In this document: one piece after another, positions 24,871-34,197 of the stretch
Numbering within the stretch: the first letter of the stretch is position 1
How the letters are laid out: each line of letters opens with the position of its first letter
Assembly: GCA_016787445.1 (NCBI GenBank)
Contig: JAEUTQ010000060.1
Location: 38,545-102,544 of the forward strand
Source of the DNA: Bacteroidia bacterium
Lineage (GTDB): Bacteria > Bacteroidota > Bacteroidia > B-17B0 > Aurantibacillaceae
Reading direction: 5' to 3'
DNA length: 64,000 nucleotides
Made by a program: the position numbers and the translations under genes
The notes under the pieces: model-generated
What the model saw: the letters and a program-made list of their open reading frames with translations, nothing else
What the model was told of the DNA's origin: nothing
Databases searched by the model: none

Positions 24871-25977
24871 ATGAAATTAGAAAACCAAAATATTTTAATC
24901 ACATCAAATGAGCCATGGTCAGACGTGTGGTTTTCTAAACACAATTATGCCTGGGAACTCTCCAAAAAAAACAAAGTATACTTTATAAATTCACCGGGTA
25001 AATGGAAACTTCGCAATCTGTTTAGCAACGCCATTGAAACAACCGCTATCACGGAAACACTTTCTGTAATTTCTATTCAAAATATTTTTCCGTCAAATCT
25101 TAACGCACTGAAAGAGCTCAATAATTTTATTATCAGTAAGAGATTAAAAGCCTATATGAATAATCGCGGCTTACAAGATTGGATGCTTTGGTCGTTTACG
25201 CCTCTTTTTTTGTTCAGGCCTTATCTTTTACAATGTAAGTTTACTGTATTTCACATCATGGACATGAATTGGACCAACTTTTATGGTGCCAAGTTATTGT
25301 CGCAGTTTGCAGATCGTTTAATATTAGTATCGGAACATATTTTACCTGAGTATAAATTTTGTACCAAACAAAAACTAGTAATAGGTCACGGTATTTCTGA
25401 AGAAGAATTTTTTCTTGAAGATTCAAAATTGAGCCTTGTAAAGAAAGAAATGGAAGGTTATAAAGATTTTGGTCTTTATGTTGGAGTAATTGATAAACGT
25501 TGTGATTTTCCCTTAATCAAAAAAATGGCGGAAGCGATGAGCTCTACTACTTTTGTTTTTGTTGGCCCATTAAACATCCCTGGTGATCACCCCTATATTA
25601 ATTTGTTTAATGGAAAGACAAAGAACATTGTTTCGCTCGGAAAAAGACCATACAAAGAATTAAAATATTATATCAGCCTCAGTAAATTTTGTGTTTCTCC
25701 CATGGATTTATCGTATTCGGGCAATGAATTGTCGCATCATAAAACGTTTACTTATTTAGCCCAGGGTAAACCTGTATTCGGTCCGCCTTTTAAAGCATAC
25801 CATGAAATAGATGAACTACTATATACCGGCAACTCACACGACGTTATAATCCAAAAAATAGTTGAATTTCAGAATAAAGGTGAAGCTGAAACATTAAAAA
25901 CAAAACGCATAAATTACATCAAACAATTCCTGTATTCGTCACACCTATCTAAAATTGAGCAATTCTTTAATTCTTAA
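24871..25977 (+). CDS. glycosyltransferase, GT4-like (GT-B fold)
   Basis: 368 residues, no signal peptide. The N terminus (ENQNILITSNEPWSDVWFSKHNYAWEL) and the later YVGVIDKRCDFPLIKKMAE, FVFVGPL and SLGKRPYKELKYYISLSKFCVSPMD fit a GT-B glycosyltransferase of the TuaH-like type. The C-terminal KTFTYLAQGKPVFGPPF stands where GT4 enzymes bind the nucleotide sugar. It would add one sugar to the lipid-linked repeat unit on the inner face of the membrane. Donor and acceptor are unknown. It lies 38 bases after the fusion gene and 20 bases before the next glycosyltransferase. Confidence 0.8.
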   Translation: MKLENQNILITSNEPWSDVWFSKHNYAWELSKKNKVYFINSPGKWKLRNLFSNAIETTAITETLSVISIQNIFPSNLNALKELNNFIISKRLKAYMNNRGLQDWMLWSFTPLFLFRPYLLQCKFTVFHIMDMNWTNFYGAKLLSQFADRLILVSEHILPEYKFCTKQKLVIGHGISEEEFFLEDSKLSLVKKEMEGYKDFGLYVGVIDKRCDFPLIKKMAEAMSSTTFVFVGPLNIPGDHPYINLFNGKTKNIVSLGKRPYKELKYYISLSKFCVSPMDLSYSGNELSHHKTFTYLAQGKPVFGPPFKAYHEIDELLYTGNSHDVIIQKIVEFQNKGEAETLKTKRINYIKQFLYSSHLSKIEQFFNS

Positions 25978-25997
25978 ATCTAAAAAGCTTACCATAA

Positions 25998-27137
25998 TTG
26001 GCAAACAAAAAAACACATATTGCTTTTATTATCGCAAACAGCAGCAACGTGCCGTATTTCATTTGGTTTGCTGAAAAAGCAAAAAATAATAAAGAATATT
26101 GCTTTTCATTTATCAGCCTTCATCATTCAAAGCCTGAAATGGAGGAAGAAATTAAGAGCTTGGGCTCTGCGTTTTATTGGATACCATTTGACCATCGGGC
26201 CAGAAAAAGTTCCATGCTTAAAGTCATACCTAAACTATTAAGCTTATTTAAAAACATAAAGCCTGATATTGTGCATTGTCATTTGTTTGATGACAGCTTA
26301 CCCTCTTTATTAGCTGCGAAGTTTTTAGGAATAAAAACCCGAATCATCACGAAACAGGATACATATTTCCACTGGCTTTACGCCCCGGGTATTGTAAAGT
26401 TCGATCGTCTCAATAATAAACTCGCCACTCACATTGTGGCTGTTTCTGAAGAATGCAAGCACTTTATTTTAGAGAAAGAAAAAGCGGAAGCATCCAAAGT
26501 TCACCTCATTCATCACGGTATACGAATTGATAAATTATCTAAAAGTGAAGAGTCAATTCGCGAAGAATTAATTGAAAGATTTAACCTTAAAAATAAAATT
26601 GTTGTCGGAACCATTGCGCGTTTAATTGACTGGAAAGGTCACATGCTTATATTAGACGTGGCAGAACAGCTCATTAAAAAACATCCTAATACAGTTTTTC
26701 TGTTTGTTGGACAGGGTGAACTAAAAGAAAAAATAGAAAAAACGGCGGAGGAAAAAGGGATTTCAAAAAATATTATTTTAACTGGATGGATAGACAGGGA
26801 AAAAATCCCTTCCTTATTCAGCTTAATGGATATTTATTTACACGCGGCCAAATATGAGCCGTTTGGTTTTGTAATTGCCGAAGCGATGTTAAACGCGGTA
26901 CCGGTTTTATCCACTAAAACAGGTGCAGCTTTAGACGCAATTGAACATAAAGAAAACGGCTATTTAGTAAATTATGATAGCGTTAATGAATTTGTAGATG
27001 GATTTGAATTTTTATTAAATGCAGACAAGGTAAGTATTGGTGAAAAAGGCAGATTAACTGCAATAAAAATGTACGATTTCGAAGTCATGTGGCAATCCTA
27101 CATTAATCTTTATGCGAAGGCAATATTAGAATTATAA
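25998..27137 (+). CDS. glycosyltransferase family 4
   Basis: 379 residues with a GT4 pattern: HIAFIIANSSNVPYFI at the N terminus, DIVHCHLFDDSLPSLLAAKF, IVGTIARLIDWKGHM at the second Rossmann domain, TVFLFVGQGELKEKIE, and EPFGFVIAEAM (the E-x7-E motif). The start is a TTG fixed by an in-frame TAA immediately before it (25995-25997). The next ATG lies about 70 codons in, which would remove the first conserved strand. It belongs to the polysaccharide run; the sugar is not predictable. Confidence 0.88.
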   Translation: MANKKTHIAFIIANSSNVPYFIWFAEKAKNNKEYCFSFISLHHSKPEMEEEIKSLGSAFYWIPFDHRARKSSMLKVIPKLLSLFKNIKPDIVHCHLFDDSLPSLLAAKFLGIKTRIITKQDTYFHWLYAPGIVKFDRLNNKLATHIVAVSEECKHFILEKEKAEASKVHLIHHGIRIDKLSKSEESIREELIERFNLKNKIVVGTIARLIDWKGHMLILDVAEQLIKKHPNTVFLFVGQGELKEKIEKTAEEKGISKNIILTGWIDREKIPSLFSLMDIYLHAAKYEPFGFVIAEAMLNAVPVLSTKTGAALDAIEHKENGYLVNYDSVNEFVDGFEFLLNADKVSIGEKGRLTAIKMYDFEVMWQSYINLYAKAILEL

Positions 27138-27155
27138 AATTATTTTATAAGCTAA

Positions 27156-28037
27156 ATGAAAAGGTTACTGAAGAAAATATATACTGCTTTGCCCTTTAAA
27201 AAGAATATATTTTTGTTTTTAAAGCTATTCTTTAAATTTCCTCATTCCGTATATCAACATTTATACTTCCGGGGTTTTTTTAAAGTGAAACTAGACTTAC
27301 AACATTCTTTTGAAATATTTCATCCCGGAACTATTGAGGAAAATGATATTTTCTGGAATGGTATCTATAATGGCTGGGAACGCAAGTCAATGGCCATTTG
27401 GATTGATTTGGTAAAAGGTTCAAATAAAACAATATTGGATATTGGTGCTAACACCGGGCTTTATGGCTTAGTGGCACAAAGTTTAAATCCTTCTCACACG
27501 ATTCATTCCTTTGAACCACTTCCCGGTGTATTCAAGATTTTGCAGCAAAACATTGAAAGAAACAAATTTAACATCAAAGCCCACCTGTTTGGTTTATCTG
27601 ATTATGACGGAAAAGCTACGGTTTATTTACCGGAAACTACTGATTTCGCTTATTCAGTGAGTGTGAACAAGAATACTTTTTTTCGAAAAAATGTAATAGA
27701 AACCCCTATTGATGTTAAGCGACTCTCTACATTTATCCAAGAAAACAATATTACTTCTATAGATTTAATAAAAATGGATGTAGAGACTCACGAAGTTCAT
27801 GTATTAAACGGAATGGGAGAATATTTGAAACGATTCAAGCCCACCTTTATAATTGAAGTACTGGAAGAAGAAATTGCCGAAAAATTAAATGAATTATTTA
27901 AAGATATGGGTTATCTTTATTTCAATATTGATGATAAAAACAACAGTGTTAGACAAACAGAAAGAATTACAAAAAGTGACTATTGGAATTTCTTGGTGTG
28001 CAACGAAGCAACAGCCAAAAAATTAAATTTAATATGA
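27156..28037 (+). CDS. FkbM family SAM-dependent methyltransferase
   Basis: 293 residues. The SAM-binding motif I is LDIGANTG (residues 94-101), followed by HSFEPLPGVFKILQQNIERN and IDLIKMDVETHE, both hallmarks of FkbM proteins. The basic N terminus may associate with the membrane. FkbM enzymes O-methylate sugars or polyketides; in this locus the target is probably a hydroxyl of the surface polysaccharide. The stop codon overlaps the start of the next glycosyltransferase (ATGA), so the two are translationally coupled. Confidence 0.88.
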   Translation: MKRLLKKIYTALPFKKNIFLFLKLFFKFPHSVYQHLYFRGFFKVKLDLQHSFEIFHPGTIEENDIFWNGIYNGWERKSMAIWIDLVKGSNKTILDIGANTGLYGLVAQSLNPSHTIHSFEPLPGVFKILQQNIERNKFNIKAHLFGLSDYDGKATVYLPETTDFAYSVSVNKNTFFRKNVIETPIDVKRLSTFIQENNITSIDLIKMDVETHEVHVLNGMGEYLKRFKPTFIIEVLEEEIAEKLNELFKDMGYLYFNIDDKNNSVRQTERITKSDYWNFLVCNEATAKKLNLI

Positions 28038-28903
28038 GTGCTGAAGTTTCAATTATCATTCCATTATATAATACTGAAAAGTATATCGCTGAAACAATTC
28101 AGTCAGTAATCGAACAAACCTACACCAATTGGGAATTAATTATTATCGATGACGGATCTAAAGACGCTTCATCAGAAAAAGTTAAACCATTTCTATCCGA
28201 TAACCGAATTCAATATTTCTATCAAAATAACGGCGGTGTTTCACTGGCACGCAACAATGGCATTTCGAAAGCTAAAGGCGAATACATTGCTTTTCTGGAT
28301 GCCGATGATTTATGGAAGAATTCTAATTTGGAAGAAAAAATTACCGCTCTGAAAAATGGAAATGCTGATTTTGTTTTTTCAGATATGGAACTGATTAATG
28401 AAAAATCAGAAAGTAAAAACATCATTGTTGAAGGTACAGATAAAGACATCTTAAATCATTATCTCTTATGGGATAGAACTGTTATACCCGGACCATGCAG
28501 TAATCTGGTTGTGAAAAACCAATGTTTAAGCAAAGGATTACGTTTCGATTCAGCCTTTTCAACTGCTGCCGATCAGGATTTTTGCTTTAATCTGTCATCG
28601 CAATACATAGGTCAGCGGATTTCTAAAGCTTTATGGAAATACAGAATATTGGAAAACAGTATGAGTAAAAACATCCGGGTGATGGAAAAAGATCATATTG
28701 GTGTATACAATAAGGCAGCTAAGAATGGGTTGTTTAATGCGCAGGCGCCGAAACATAAATGTTTCTCTAATTTATACATGATACTTGCTGGAAGTTGGTG
28801 GGTGGATGGTAAAAATAAAATACGCGGGTTATTCTTCATCATTAAGAGTATTTTACTATACCCTCCTAATATTTCAAAACTCATCAGTAAATTCATTAAG
28901 TGA
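28034..28903 (+). CDS. glycosyltransferase family 2
   Basis: About 289 residues with the GT-A signature of GT2: VSIIIPLYNTEKYI, IIIDDGS (residues 36-42), GGVSLARNNGISKAKGEY and LDADD (89-92-type DxD). The frame opens at a TTG at 27983, inside the FkbM gene. The ATG at 28034, which overlaps that gene's TGA as ATGA, gives the standard GT2 N terminus and was chosen. The 3' end overlaps the next gene (GTGA). It is an inverting transferase that probably adds a sugar to the lipid-linked repeat unit. Confidence 0.9.
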   Translation: MSAEVSIIIPLYNTEKYIAETIQSVIEQTYTNWELIIIDDGSKDASSEKVKPFLSDNRIQYFYQNNGGVSLARNNGISKAKGEYIAFLDADDLWKNSNLEEKITALKNGNADFVFSDMELINEKSESKNIIVEGTDKDILNHYLLWDRTVIPGPCSNLVVKNQCLSKGLRFDSAFSTAADQDFCFNLSSQYIGQRISKALWKYRILENSMSKNIRVMEKDHIGVYNKAAKNGLFNAQAPKHKCFSNLYMILAGSWWVDGKNKIRGLFFIIKSILLYPPNISKLISKFIK

Positions 28904-30090
28904 AAAATAAAAAAGAAAATATTCTTGTTATTACATATTGGGGGTACAATGATGCTCTCATACAAACCTATACCTTACCCTATCTCAATATAATTTCGGA
29001 TTTACTTTCTGCCGACAGCAAACTTTTTCTTGTCACACTGGATAAAGACGCTCCTAAGCTACATCGCCAAAGTAATATCCAAAATATTTCCATTAACTAT
29101 AAAGATTTTGGATTTCGAGCCATCTTTATGTGGCTAAAAATCATTTTTAAACTTTACCGATTAATTAAAAAGGAGAATATAACTACAATTCACACCTGGT
29201 GCACTCCCGGTGGCGCCATAGGATATTTACTCTCGGTATTAAGCGGAAGGAGATTAATAATCGACAGCTTTGAACCACATGCTGAGCCAATGGTTGAAAG
29301 CGGTACCTGGGGGAAAAACAGTTTACAGTTTAAAATTCTTTACACCCTTGAAAAACTCCAGTTGAAGAAAGCTGAAGAAGTTATTTGCGCCTGCAGCGAG
29401 ATGATTCCTTATTCAAAAAAAATATACGGGATTAGTAAAAAAAGATATTTCACTAAACCTGCTTGTGTAGATTTAGAACTATTTTCTTTGGAAAAAATTA
29501 AAAATGCAGAGCTTATTGAAAAATATAATCTGAAGGATAAAATAACCTGTGTTTATGCCGGAAAATTTGGAGGTTTGTATTTAGAAAAAGAAACCTTTGA
29601 ATTTTTTAAAGCCGCTGCAGAATACTGGGGAAATTCTTTCAGAGTTCTTTTACTTACGAGTCATTCAGATCAAGAAATTTCTGATTACTCAAAACAAGTT
29701 GGATTAGACCCTCAACACATCATTAAGCTTTTTGTTCCGCATGAAGAAGTTCCTGTATATATGGGACTAGCTGATTTTGCAATTTGCCCGATGAAGCCGA
29801 TTCCCTCCAGAAGATATTCGACTCCAATTAAAAATGGTGAATACTGGGCCTTGGGTTTACCGGTTGTGATTACAAAAAATATTTCTGACGACTCAGATAT
29901 AATAGCCAACAAAAACATTGGATCTGTACTTCAAGATTTAACTGCAGATGAATATCAGAAATCAGTAATTAAAATTGATGCTTTACTCAAAGTAAGTGAT
30001 AAAAATGAATTAAGAAACAAAATACGTGCCGTTGCAACTGAGTACCGGAATTTTCAAATCGCCAAAGATGTCTATTTGGAAATTTATTAG
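28900..30090 (+). CDS. glycosyltransferase family 4-like
   Basis: 396 residues starting at a GTG that overlaps the previous stop codon. The GT-B features include NILVITYWGYNDALIQTYTL at the N terminus, TIHTWCTPGGAIGYLLSV, ITCVYAGKFGGLYLEKETFE in the second domain, and NGEYWALGLPVVITKN at the nucleotide-sugar site. It is the last gene of the 22622-30090 plus-strand run. Its last four bases overlap the convergent flippase gene. Confidence 0.82.
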   Translation: MKNKKENILVITYWGYNDALIQTYTLPYLNIISDLLSADSKLFLVTLDKDAPKLHRQSNIQNISINYKDFGFRAIFMWLKIIFKLYRLIKKENITTIHTWCTPGGAIGYLLSVLSGRRLIIDSFEPHAEPMVESGTWGKNSLQFKILYTLEKLQLKKAEEVICACSEMIPYSKKIYGISKKRYFTKPACVDLELFSLEKIKNAELIEKYNLKDKITCVYAGKFGGLYLEKETFEFFKAAAEYWGNSFRVLLLTSHSDQEISDYSKQVGLDPQHIIKLFVPHEEVPVYMGLADFAICPMKPIPSRRYSTPIKNGEYWALGLPVVITKNISDDSDIIANKNIGSVLQDLTADEYQKSVIKIDALLKVSDKNELRNKIRAVATEYRNFQIAKDVYLEIY

Positions 30091-31436
30091 ACCTGCTCTC
30101 CTTTTTTAGTTATACGATTCAAAATACCTTTAGCTCTATCCCAATCCTGACGCGTTATTTTAAACAAACTCAGGGGATTTACATTAAATTTTATTCGTAA
30201 GAACACACTAAATAAAATAAACATTAATACATAAGAACAAGAACTGGCAACAGCGGCTCCTTCTATACCATAATTCATCATTAAAATTGGGCCTAGAATT
30301 CCTACACAGGAAAGAGCAACTAAATAAATAATAGTATTGATCCAGTTTTTGTTTCTTGCACCAAAGTAGTGTCCGAATACTTGCGATTGAGAACAAAAGA
30401 AAGTTCCTACCGCCAAAATTTTCACGGCAGTAATTGAAGGTATAAACGCGTCACCGTATAAAAGCGGAATAATAAATCCCGAAAAAAGTACCAGTCCGCA
30501 GGTAGCAATAAACATGATAATTCCATTTATTTTTAAAATGAACCCGAAATCATTTATGGTTTCATGATGTCCTTCTTTGGATGCAAAAAAAGGAAACAAA
30601 ACAGTATTGATGGCTGCCGTAACGATAAGCATAAGCTGCGCAAAGTTTAATGCTAGAGAAAAATACCCGAGATTTTCAGTTCCTTCATAATAGTTCACTT
30701 GCCAAATAGTTAATCGATAATTAAAAAAATTAACCAGAATGGAAATGTATGAAGGAACCAGGAATGCGGCAATTTGATTTATTTCCGCTCGAGAAAACCG
30801 CGTGAACAGAGTTGTATTCAGTTCCCGTCTGAAAAAAGCATATGCAATAAACACATTAATAAAAATAATGGATAAACTCAGAATCAAAACCTCATTTAAT
30901 CCCGCCTCAATCAATCCATAACGCGAAGCAAAATACATCGATGAAAAAATAATGAAATTGAGTATGCTGTTTATTAAGGTAAGAAGATTTAGCTCCTTAA
31001 AACGAAATTTTCCCTGAATAAACCCTATTACCATGGCATTGAAGTTTGCCATGAAAAACGAAAGAAAAAAATAGACTTTAAAAAATAAATGTTCATGACC
31101 CGGTGCTAATAAAGCATCTGTAGCAAAGGGCCAGAAGAACAAGCTTAGGAAAACAATAAATGAACTGATAAGCATTAAAACTAAACCAACAGATGCCAAG
31201 CGTGAAGGCTCTATTTTTTTATTGGCTACAAAAAATTGAATGGCGCCCGGCACATTCAGTCCTAAAAACATAACCAATAATTGAATGTTAGCCGTTAATA
31301 AAGTAAATACGCCTTTGCTCTCAGGGCCAAGTAGACGTGTAACCAAAATGCCGGCAACAAGTGTTAGAATGTAATTTGGAATCTGAACAAGAAAAGTGTG
31401 AAATATATTTTTGGAAATTGTTCTTTGTTCAGCCAT
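30087..31436 (-). CDS. polysaccharide flippase (Wzx-type, MOP/MATE superfamily)
   Basis: 449 residues with 12-14 hydrophobic helices. The N terminus (HTFLVQIPNYILTLVAGILVTRLLGPESKGVFTLL) has the TRLLGPExxG motif of Wzx/PST flippases, and FINVFIAYAFF and LNFAQLMLIVTAAINTVLFPF follow. It would move the undecaprenyl-linked repeat unit to the periplasmic face. It is read in the opposite direction to the neighbouring transferases and last in a minus-strand run with GT25, the acetyltransferase and the aminotransferase. The 3' end overlaps the convergent GT gene by four bases. Confidence 0.9.
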   Translation of the reverse strand: MAEQRTISKNIFHTFLVQIPNYILTLVAGILVTRLLGPESKGVFTLLTANIQLLVMFLGLNVPGAIQFFVANKKIEPSRLASVGLVLMLISSFIVFLSLFFWPFATDALLAPGHEHLFFKVYFFLSFFMANFNAMVIGFIQGKFRFKELNLLTLINSILNFIIFSSMYFASRYGLIEAGLNEVLILSLSIIFINVFIAYAFFRRELNTTLFTRFSRAEINQIAAFLVPSYISILVNFFNYRLTIWQVNYYEGTENLGYFSLALNFAQLMLIVTAAINTVLFPFFASKEGHHETINDFGFILKINGIIMFIATCGLVLFSGFIIPLLYGDAFIPSITAVKILAVGTFFCSQSQVFGHYFGARNKNWINTIIYLVALSCVGILGPILMMNYGIEGAAVASSCSYVLMFILFSVFLRIKFNVNPLSLFKITRQDWDRAKGILNRITKKGEQV

Positions 31437-31455
31437 TAAAAGTGAAAATGTTCTT

Positions 31456-31473
31456 TACTATACAAATATAGTA
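31456..31473. promoter_or_regulatory. inverted repeat overlapping a -7 element upstream of the flippase gene
   Basis: TACTATA-CAAA-TATAGTA is a perfect 7-bp inverted repeat with a 4-base centre. On the minus strand it contains TATATTTG (31463-31470), an exact TAnnTTTG -7 element, 26 bases before the flippase ATG. No TTG at proper spacing was found. It could be an operator on a promoter or a chance AT-rich palindrome. Confidence 0.35.
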
Positions 31474-31497
31474 TTTTTTGCCAATGAAGTGAAAACA

Positions 31498-32253
31498 CTA
31501 ATCAACGACGATCACTTTTTGTTTTGTGAGCTTATAGATTTTTCTTTTCAGTTTCAACATAAACCGGGTAAGCGGATTTGAATAAAGAACTTTTCGCATC
31601 ATGGAGTCCTTCACATATCCCATGGTAGTACCAAAATCAGCCGTCTTTACAGGTTGAGGGTGTATGCAGATTAATCTGTCAATACATTTGTTATCGTAAA
31701 ACTCCTTCCAACTGTCAGGGGTCATTCTTATGGGTGTGTTATGCTTGAGCATTTTTTCAGCTGCTCTAAGAGTAACAATCACGGCCGAGCCTCCATGTAA
31801 AACTTCGGGATTGATAGGAATAAAGAAAGGAGCAACTTTGCTATTGTCAAGACGTTTTAATTTTAGAGTGTCATACGTTAAATAAAATAACAATACAACA
31901 TCGCCTTGAACAATCTTACTTTCAACTTCATCTAATATTTCCTTTAAATTAGGAGGTATAATAGTATCATCTTCCAGTAACAGCACCATTTCGTCCTTGT
32001 TTTCAATCATGGAGCGATACGTATTTTGATTTGTTAGTGTACACCCAATAACTCCTCTTGTAAACCATTCAACCTCCCGGTTATAACTTGCGATTTTATT
32101 CATGTCGCATTTTTGATCTAACTCCTCCTCGCTTAAATCCTTTCCTATCACACAATCAACAAATGAATACTCTAAGGACTTATCCTTAAATTGATCCATA
32201 ATGTGTTTCTTCCTTTCGGTAGAAGTTTTAAGATTAGTAACTAGGATTTTCAT
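31498..32253 (-). CDS. glycosyltransferase family 25 (LPS-type)
   Basis: 251 residues. The N terminus MKILVTNLKTSTERKKHI matches the GT25 start (NL..S..R). GVIGCTLTNQNTYRSMIE is the conserved GC..S/T..-type block, and LLLEDDTIIP contains the EDD of the catalytic centre. GGSAVIVTLRAAEKML is also typical. GT25 enzymes add galactose or glucose to lipooligosaccharide. The gene is 29 bases downstream of the acetyltransferase gene on the same strand. Confidence 0.88.
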   Translation of the reverse strand: MKILVTNLKTSTERKKHIMDQFKDKSLEYSFVDCVIGKDLSEEELDQKCDMNKIASYNREVEWFTRGVIGCTLTNQNTYRSMIENKDEMVLLLEDDTIIPPNLKEILDEVESKIVQGDVVLLFYLTYDTLKLKRLDNSKVAPFFIPINPEVLHGGSAVIVTLRAAEKMLKHNTPIRMTPDSWKEFYDNKCIDRLICIHPQPVKTADFGTTMGYVKDSMMRKVLYSNPLTRFMLKLKRKIYKLTKQKVIVVD

Positions 32254-32282
32254 TGAAAGGTGTTAATGAAGGCTTAATGTAA

Positions 32283-32954
32283 CTACATTGATTTAAGAAA
32301 TTTTTCTCCTGGTTCTCTTTTTCTAATAATAGCGGCAGGATTACCATAGGCCAATACATTATCTGGCAGGTCGTGCATCACTAAAGATCCTGAACCAACA
32401 ACCGTATTTTCGCCAATCGTTACTCGATCAAGAATTATAACCCCTAATGTTATTGCGGAGAATTTTCCAATCTTTACCTTCCCGCCCGTAATAGATCCTG
32501 CTGATAAATGCGAATACTCTTCCATGAGGCAGTTATGCTCGAGCTGTGCACCGGTATTGAGTATACAAAAATCTTGAATTTGGGAATCAGGATTTACAAT
32601 GACGCCAGCCATCATAACAATACCACAACCAAGCTTAACATTTTTACCTACTATAACTGAAGGATGAATTGCATTTACAAATACAAAATCGGGCACTTGT
32701 GAAACTATATAATCTCGAACAAACTTTCTTGAATAGTTGTCGCCAATTGAAATAAATCCGGCTTCGATTTTATATTCATTTATTAAATTAACCAGATTCT
32801 CTTGGCGCCCTATAACCGGATAGCCATAAAGCATAGCTCCAATTTCCGCCATGGAATCAATGATTCCAACAATTTTATATTTCCCTTCTTTCTCTAAAAT
32901 ATCGATACACACATTTGCATGCAGCCCTCCACCAAATAAAACTATATTCTTCAT
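32283..32954 (-). CDS. PglD/NeuD-like sugar O/N-acetyltransferase (left-handed beta-helix)
   Basis: 223 residues. The N-terminal sugar-nucleotide binding domain has GGGLHANVCIDILE, and the C-terminal part is a hexapeptide-repeat beta helix (CGIVMMAGVIVNPDSQI, FSAITLGVIILDRVTIGENT). LNTGAQLEHNCLMEEYSHLS carries the catalytic-type His of PglD. PglD acetylates the C4 amino group of UDP-4-amino-4,6-dideoxy-GlcNAc. The neighbouring DegT aminotransferase would make such an amino sugar, so the pair probably builds an acylamino-dideoxy sugar for this polysaccharide. Confidence 0.85.
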   Translation of the reverse strand: MKNIVLFGGGLHANVCIDILEKEGKYKIVGIIDSMAEIGAMLYGYPVIGRQENLVNLINEYKIEAGFISIGDNYSRKFVRDYIVSQVPDFVFVNAIHPSVIVGKNVKLGCGIVMMAGVIVNPDSQIQDFCILNTGAQLEHNCLMEEYSHLSAGSITGGKVKIGKFSAITLGVIILDRVTIGENTVVGSGSLVMHDLPDNVLAYGNPAAIIRKREPGEKFLKSM

Positions 32955-33049
32955 TTCAATTTTAGATTATATATTGCTAAGGAAAGATAACATTAATATA
33001 AGAATTAAGTTTCTAAAATCAACCCCGTCATAAAAATATTAGCAATTAT

Positions 33050-34135
33050 CTACTTAATTTTTAATGCCTCTATAATTAATTTTGAAACTAAATCAATTTC
33101 CTTATTCGTTATTCCGCTAAATAATGGCAAACAAAGTACTCGCTTTGATACACTTTCAGAAACCGGCATTTTTTGACTTTTACTAAATCCTAAAGTGTTG
33201 AGAGAAGGATAAAAATAACGACGCGGAAAAATATTATTGGCATATAACGTCTTTATAACATTTAATAATTCCTTTTCGCTATTAAAAATCACAGGGAAAT
33301 AAGCATAATTGTAAATCGTTCCCTTTCTTATTTTCGGGTAGTTAATATCCTTTATGCTCAACAAATTTTTCATATAACGCTTACTGGCTTGCTCTCTGGC
33401 TTTCATTATTGTTTCAACCTTTGGAAGATTGCACAATCCCATGGCAGCATTTACTTCAGACATTTTAGCGTTTGTTCCTATGCCAAAAAACTTTTCAGGA
33501 CCATTGTGCCCGAAGTTTCTTAGGTAAGAGTTTTTATGATCAAGCTGCTTGCTATTTGTAAATATGGCTCCACCTTCAACTGTGTGAAATAATTTAGTAG
33601 CATGAAAACTGGTAATGCTAATATCGCCGTAACTAAATACTGATTTGCCTTTATATTCCGAACCAAACGAATGCGCCGCATCATAAATCACTTTCAATTT
33701 ATACTTCTTAGCGATTTTAGCAATGGCTTCCACATCACAAGGATTTCCATAAACATGAGTTGCTAGTATGGCAGTTGTTTTTTTTGTAATAGCCGCCTCA
33801 ATCTTTTTTGGATCAATAGTTAAAGTTTCCGGATCAATATCCACATAAACCGGCGTACAATTCTCCCACAAGATTGCGTCAGTTGTAGCCACATATGAGA
33901 ATGGCGTTGTAATAATCTCTCCCTTAAGCTCCAATGATTTAATTGCAATTTGCAAAGCCAAAGTGCCATTAGACAGGCATCTTAAGTATTTAATGTTAAG
34001 GTGTGATTTTAATTTCTCTTCCAGCTCATTAACATAAACTCCGTGATTTGTAATCCAGCCCTTCTCCCAAATTTTCTTTAAATACGCCTGGTATTCTTTA
34101 AGCGGAGGTAAATATGTTTTAGTAACCGGAATCAT
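33050..34135 (-). CDS. DegT/DnrJ/EryC1/StrS family sugar aminotransferase (PLP)
   Basis: About 361 residues. The PLP lysine is K181 in SITSFHATKLFHTVEGG, with the cofactor Asp in VIYDAAHSFGSE (D152) and the N-terminal LSNGTLALQIA. The frame is open to a TTG at 34183, but that TTG is the -33 element of a good promoter (34153-34183). The ATG at 34135 gives the family's usual N terminus (MIPVTKTYLPP), so the shorter start is used. It would aminate a 4-keto-6-deoxy nucleotide sugar. It stands 95 bases before the PglD-like gene. Confidence 0.9.
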   Translation of the reverse strand: MIPVTKTYLPPLKEYQAYLKKIWEKGWITNHGVYVNELEEKLKSHLNIKYLRCLSNGTLALQIAIKSLELKGEIITTPFSYVATTDAILWENCTPVYVDIDPETLTIDPKKIEAAITKKTTAILATHVYGNPCDVEAIAKIAKKYKLKVIYDAAHSFGSEYKGKSVFSYGDISITSFHATKLFHTVEGGAIFTNSKQLDHKNSYLRNFGHNGPEKFFGIGTNAKMSEVNAAMGLCNLPKVETIMKAREQASKRYMKNLLSIKDINYPKIRKGTIYNYAYFPVIFNSEKELLNVIKTLYANNIFPRRYFYPSLNTLGFSKSQKMPVSESVSKRVLCLPLFSGITNKEIDLVSKLIIEALKIK

Positions 34136-34152
34136 AATTACGTGGTAAAACT

Positions 34153-34183
34153 CAAATATAACATTAAATGGAAATGTAAGCAA
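34153..34183 (-). promoter_or_regulatory. promoter of the aminotransferase gene run
   Basis: On the minus strand TTG (34181-34183), 20 bases, then TATATTTG (34153-34160), 17 bases before the ATG at 34135. It fits the Bacteroidota consensus and decides between the two possible starts of the aminotransferase. It probably drives aminotransferase, acetyltransferase, GT25 and flippase. Confidence 0.65.
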
Positions 34184-34197
34184 TTAAAATAATTAGC

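Noticed and set aside
27983..28903. Longer start (TTG at 27983) for the GT2 gene
   Set aside because: The 17 extra residues are a shifted reading of the FkbM C terminus; the ATG at 28034 overlaps the FkbM stop as ATGA, the normal coupling.
33050..34183. Longer start (TTG at 34183) for the DegT aminotransferase
   Set aside because: The added 16 residues are not part of the family N terminus and the TTG is the -33 element of a promoter.
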